DNA from: Brettanomyces bruxellensis
Lineage: Eukaryota; Ascomycota; Pichiomycetes; Pichiales; Pichiaceae
Assembly (NCBI RefSeq): GCF_011074885.1
Contig: NC_054689.1
Coordinates: 2,852,001-2,916,000 of the forward strand
Length of the DNA stretch: 64,000 nt
Direction of reading: 5' to 3'
Shown here: piece by piece, positions 62,424-64,000 of the stretch
How positions within the stretch are numbered: the stretch's first letter is position 1
Layout: each line of letters opens with the position of its first letter
Notes under the pieces: model-generated
The model's database searches: none
The model's input: the letters and a program-made list of their open reading frames with translations, nothing else
What the model was told of the DNA's origin: nothing
Position numbers and translations under genes: made by a program

Positions 62424-63283
62424 GCAGAAACTTGATTTTCTGAATTGGTCGATAGACGCGTCGATATTGGTCGAAGCGTTGGGGAAATCGATGAGAGAAA
62501 ATCGTGCTGGCTTTATCCGGCATGGTTTGATCTTTGAAGAAAATCGAGCAAGCTAACTTATGAGAATTAGGTTGCTAGTTCGATTAAGGGAGCTTGTTAC
62601 AGTGATCAATTTGGTTTGATCAGCCAGCGCAAGTTGGTTGATAAAATTGACAAATGAGTTTCTACGCATTTGGCTTTGGCCGGCATGGTCAAGTCAACGA
62701 ACGGTGGATCTTGCATCTGACGGCTTTATTCGGCAATGTCAGGTTAACTATGGGTTCCCGGAGCTGAGGTCGAACTGAGCGCAGTGCTCGGGAAGTTCCG
62801 ACGGGATCCTAAGACTCGGCTGGGAAACGGGAATAGTTACCCCACTTGGCGTAGGTATTACGGGATCAATTATTGACGAATAAAAGATCATTGATCATTG
62901 TTGCTGCAGCAAGTTTCAGAATGTGCAGAATCACCTGATTCGGAGGCATTGTTCGTCTGGGAAAACAAAGGAAAATGGTGGCTGCATTTTCTGGTCTGGG
63001 AATCGTTGTGCAGGAAATTTACTGTAGTCAGGACAGATATATATAGTAGTGTCTCTGCCCTGAGTGTCTTATGACTGATACTTCGCTTTGAAATATGGAT
63101 GGACAACGAATTAACGAGTTTCTAACGAGTTAACGAATTAACAAGAAAATTAACTGTTTCTACAAGAATTGTTGATTTTTGTTAGTGATCTTACAAGACT
63201 ATATTTGATACAAAGCACTTAAGTATTGACAAGCTTAAGTTATCTGAGGACACGTTATATAATAGTATATAGCACAGGTAACA
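62404..63283 (+). mobile_element. LTR, family C, 5' LTR of the second element
   Basis: About 880 bp from TGACGGCG to GGTAACA. It is bounded by similarity to the solo LTR at 32987-33791 and by the end of the integrase frame. It contains a TATA-like ATATAATAGTATATAG near its 3' end and is followed after 177 bp by the ATG of an intact gag-like frame. The position between the two elements means it serves both as the right end of the decayed one and as the left LTR of the next one. Confidence 0.8.
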
Positions 63284-63460
63284 CGACTCAATAAAGGAAA
63301 ATTTGAGGAGGGCAAATTTATCAGATTTCCAATCTTTCCACTTGTCGATAAATTTTTTGTTGAACTGATTTTTTGAGAAAAAAAAAAAAAAAAAAAAAAA
63401 TTTATCCTTATTTTTTTTTTACTACCTTACACCTAAAATTGTTATCTATTTTATCAAATT
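63284..63460. other. LTR-to-gag leader of the second element
   Basis: Leader region of the second element with an A tract of about 23 bases (63380-63402) followed by a T tract. I did not identify a primer-binding site with confidence. Confidence 0.5.
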
Positions 63461-64000
63461 ATGTCTTCGTCTACTAGAAATGAAACTAGCGCCAGAACTG
63501 CTGGCTCTGATGTTGAAGTTGTTGGTGAAATTGAAAAGGAACCTAGAGATTATGCCAAAATCTTAAGGAGGATCAATGCTTCTCTTACTGGAAAGGGTAT
63601 AAAGAACTTATTTGTTACTGGAGCTCACAACGCAAAGAAGGTTAATTCCATCATGTTCTTAAGGTTTGTCAAGGACTGGATTATTGGGGTTTTACGCAAG
63701 GATTCTCATGACACCATTGACTTTGATGACGTCAAGATGATGTTGGACTTGGACGTGACCTTGGATAGAAGGACTGAAAGAGGCCTATTCTGGGATATCA
63801 TTGACACTGCCTTGAGGGAACAGTTTTCTCCAGATTTGGTACCGCAATTGAATGAATCAGATGGATTGGATCTTCTTACTATGTTGAATCAATTGTACCA
63901 GTCGATTGTGGAGTCTCCCCTTGTGATTCAATACTGGGAAGAGGATTTAGCAAGGTGTAATTGTACACCTGGATCCTCTGTGACACTTGTGGAAACTTAT
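63461..64000 (+). CDS. Retrotransposon gag-like protein, partial (runs off window)
   Basis: Open frame of 180 codons from ATG at 63461 to the window end with no stop. It starts MSSSTRNETSARTAGSD and is acidic/serine rich at the N-terminus, then has a helical region (YAKILRRINASL, FLRFVKDWIIGVL) like copia gag capsid sequence. It sits 177 bp after an LTR. Assignment to gag is by position and composition, as no catalytic motif is expected here. Intact as far as visible. Confidence 0.7.
   Translation, partial: MSSSTRNETSARTAGSDVEVVGEIEKEPRDYAKILRRINASLTGKGIKNLFVTGAHNAKKVNSIMFLRFVKDWIIGVLRKDSHDTIDFDDVKMMLDLDVTLDRRTERGLFWDIIDTALREQFSPDLVPQLNESDGLDLLTMLNQLYQSIVESPLVIQYWEEDLARCNCTPGSSVTLVETY

Noticed and set aside
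1..64000. Search for CRISPR arrays, riboswitches or operons
   Set aside because: The window is eukaryotic nuclear DNA. The tandem repeats seen are minisatellites without unique spacers, and genes have individual promoters.

Overview
The window is nuclear DNA of a budding yeast. It carries compact, mostly intron-less orthologues of Saccharomyces genes (DCP2, MED18, HEM12, NAT1, MPH1, NUP192, VPS36, HYM1, RRD1, SFT2, PAR32, PFF1), a nuclear tRNA-Glu and Ty1/copia-type retroelement DNA. Gene content and low GC outside the highly expressed aldehyde dehydrogenase fit a Pichiaceae-type yeast such as Brettanomyces/Dekkera, but that assignment is inference. One ambiguous base (61668) shows this is a draft assembly.

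Layout. 0-29 kb is ordinary euchromatin: aquaporin (-), a 3.3 kb gene-free stretch, a Sac1-domain phosphoinositide phosphatase (-), a minisatellite and TATA box before a strongly codon-biased aldehyde dehydrogenase (+), MED18 (+) converging on DCP2 (-), a Zn2Cys6 regulator (-), the vacuolar protease PFF1 (-) diverging from HEM12 (+), then NAT1 (+) converging on SFT2 (-), with PAR32 (-) beyond. 31.3-41.9 kb is accessory DNA. It contains nested solo LTRs of three families, a lone maltose/alpha-glucoside-type permease (-), gene-free DNA and a decayed copy of GCD7 (eIF2B beta). 42-58.6 kb is again euchromatin: MPH1 (+), an AT-hook protein (-), RRD1 (-) diverging from NUP192 (+), VPS36 (+) and HYM1 (-), ending at tRNA-Glu(CTC). 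58.9-64 kb is retrotransposon DNA: a decayed copia-type element with gag, protease and integrase remnants but no reverse transcriptase, directly joined to an LTR that is followed by an intact gag frame running off the window.

The genes are mainly housekeeping functions without operon logic: mRNA decay, transcription, N-terminal acetylation, haem synthesis, membrane traffic, nuclear pore and DNA repair. The most notable points are the GCD7 pseudogene, the LTR nest with one element inserted in another, the tandem retroelement junction, the unresolved 5' end of the aldehyde dehydrogenase, and short tandem repeats flanking several genes (both sides of the aldehyde dehydrogenase, 5' of DCP2 and HEM12, 3' of MED18 and of the permease). 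I did not find a convincing new multi-gene system.
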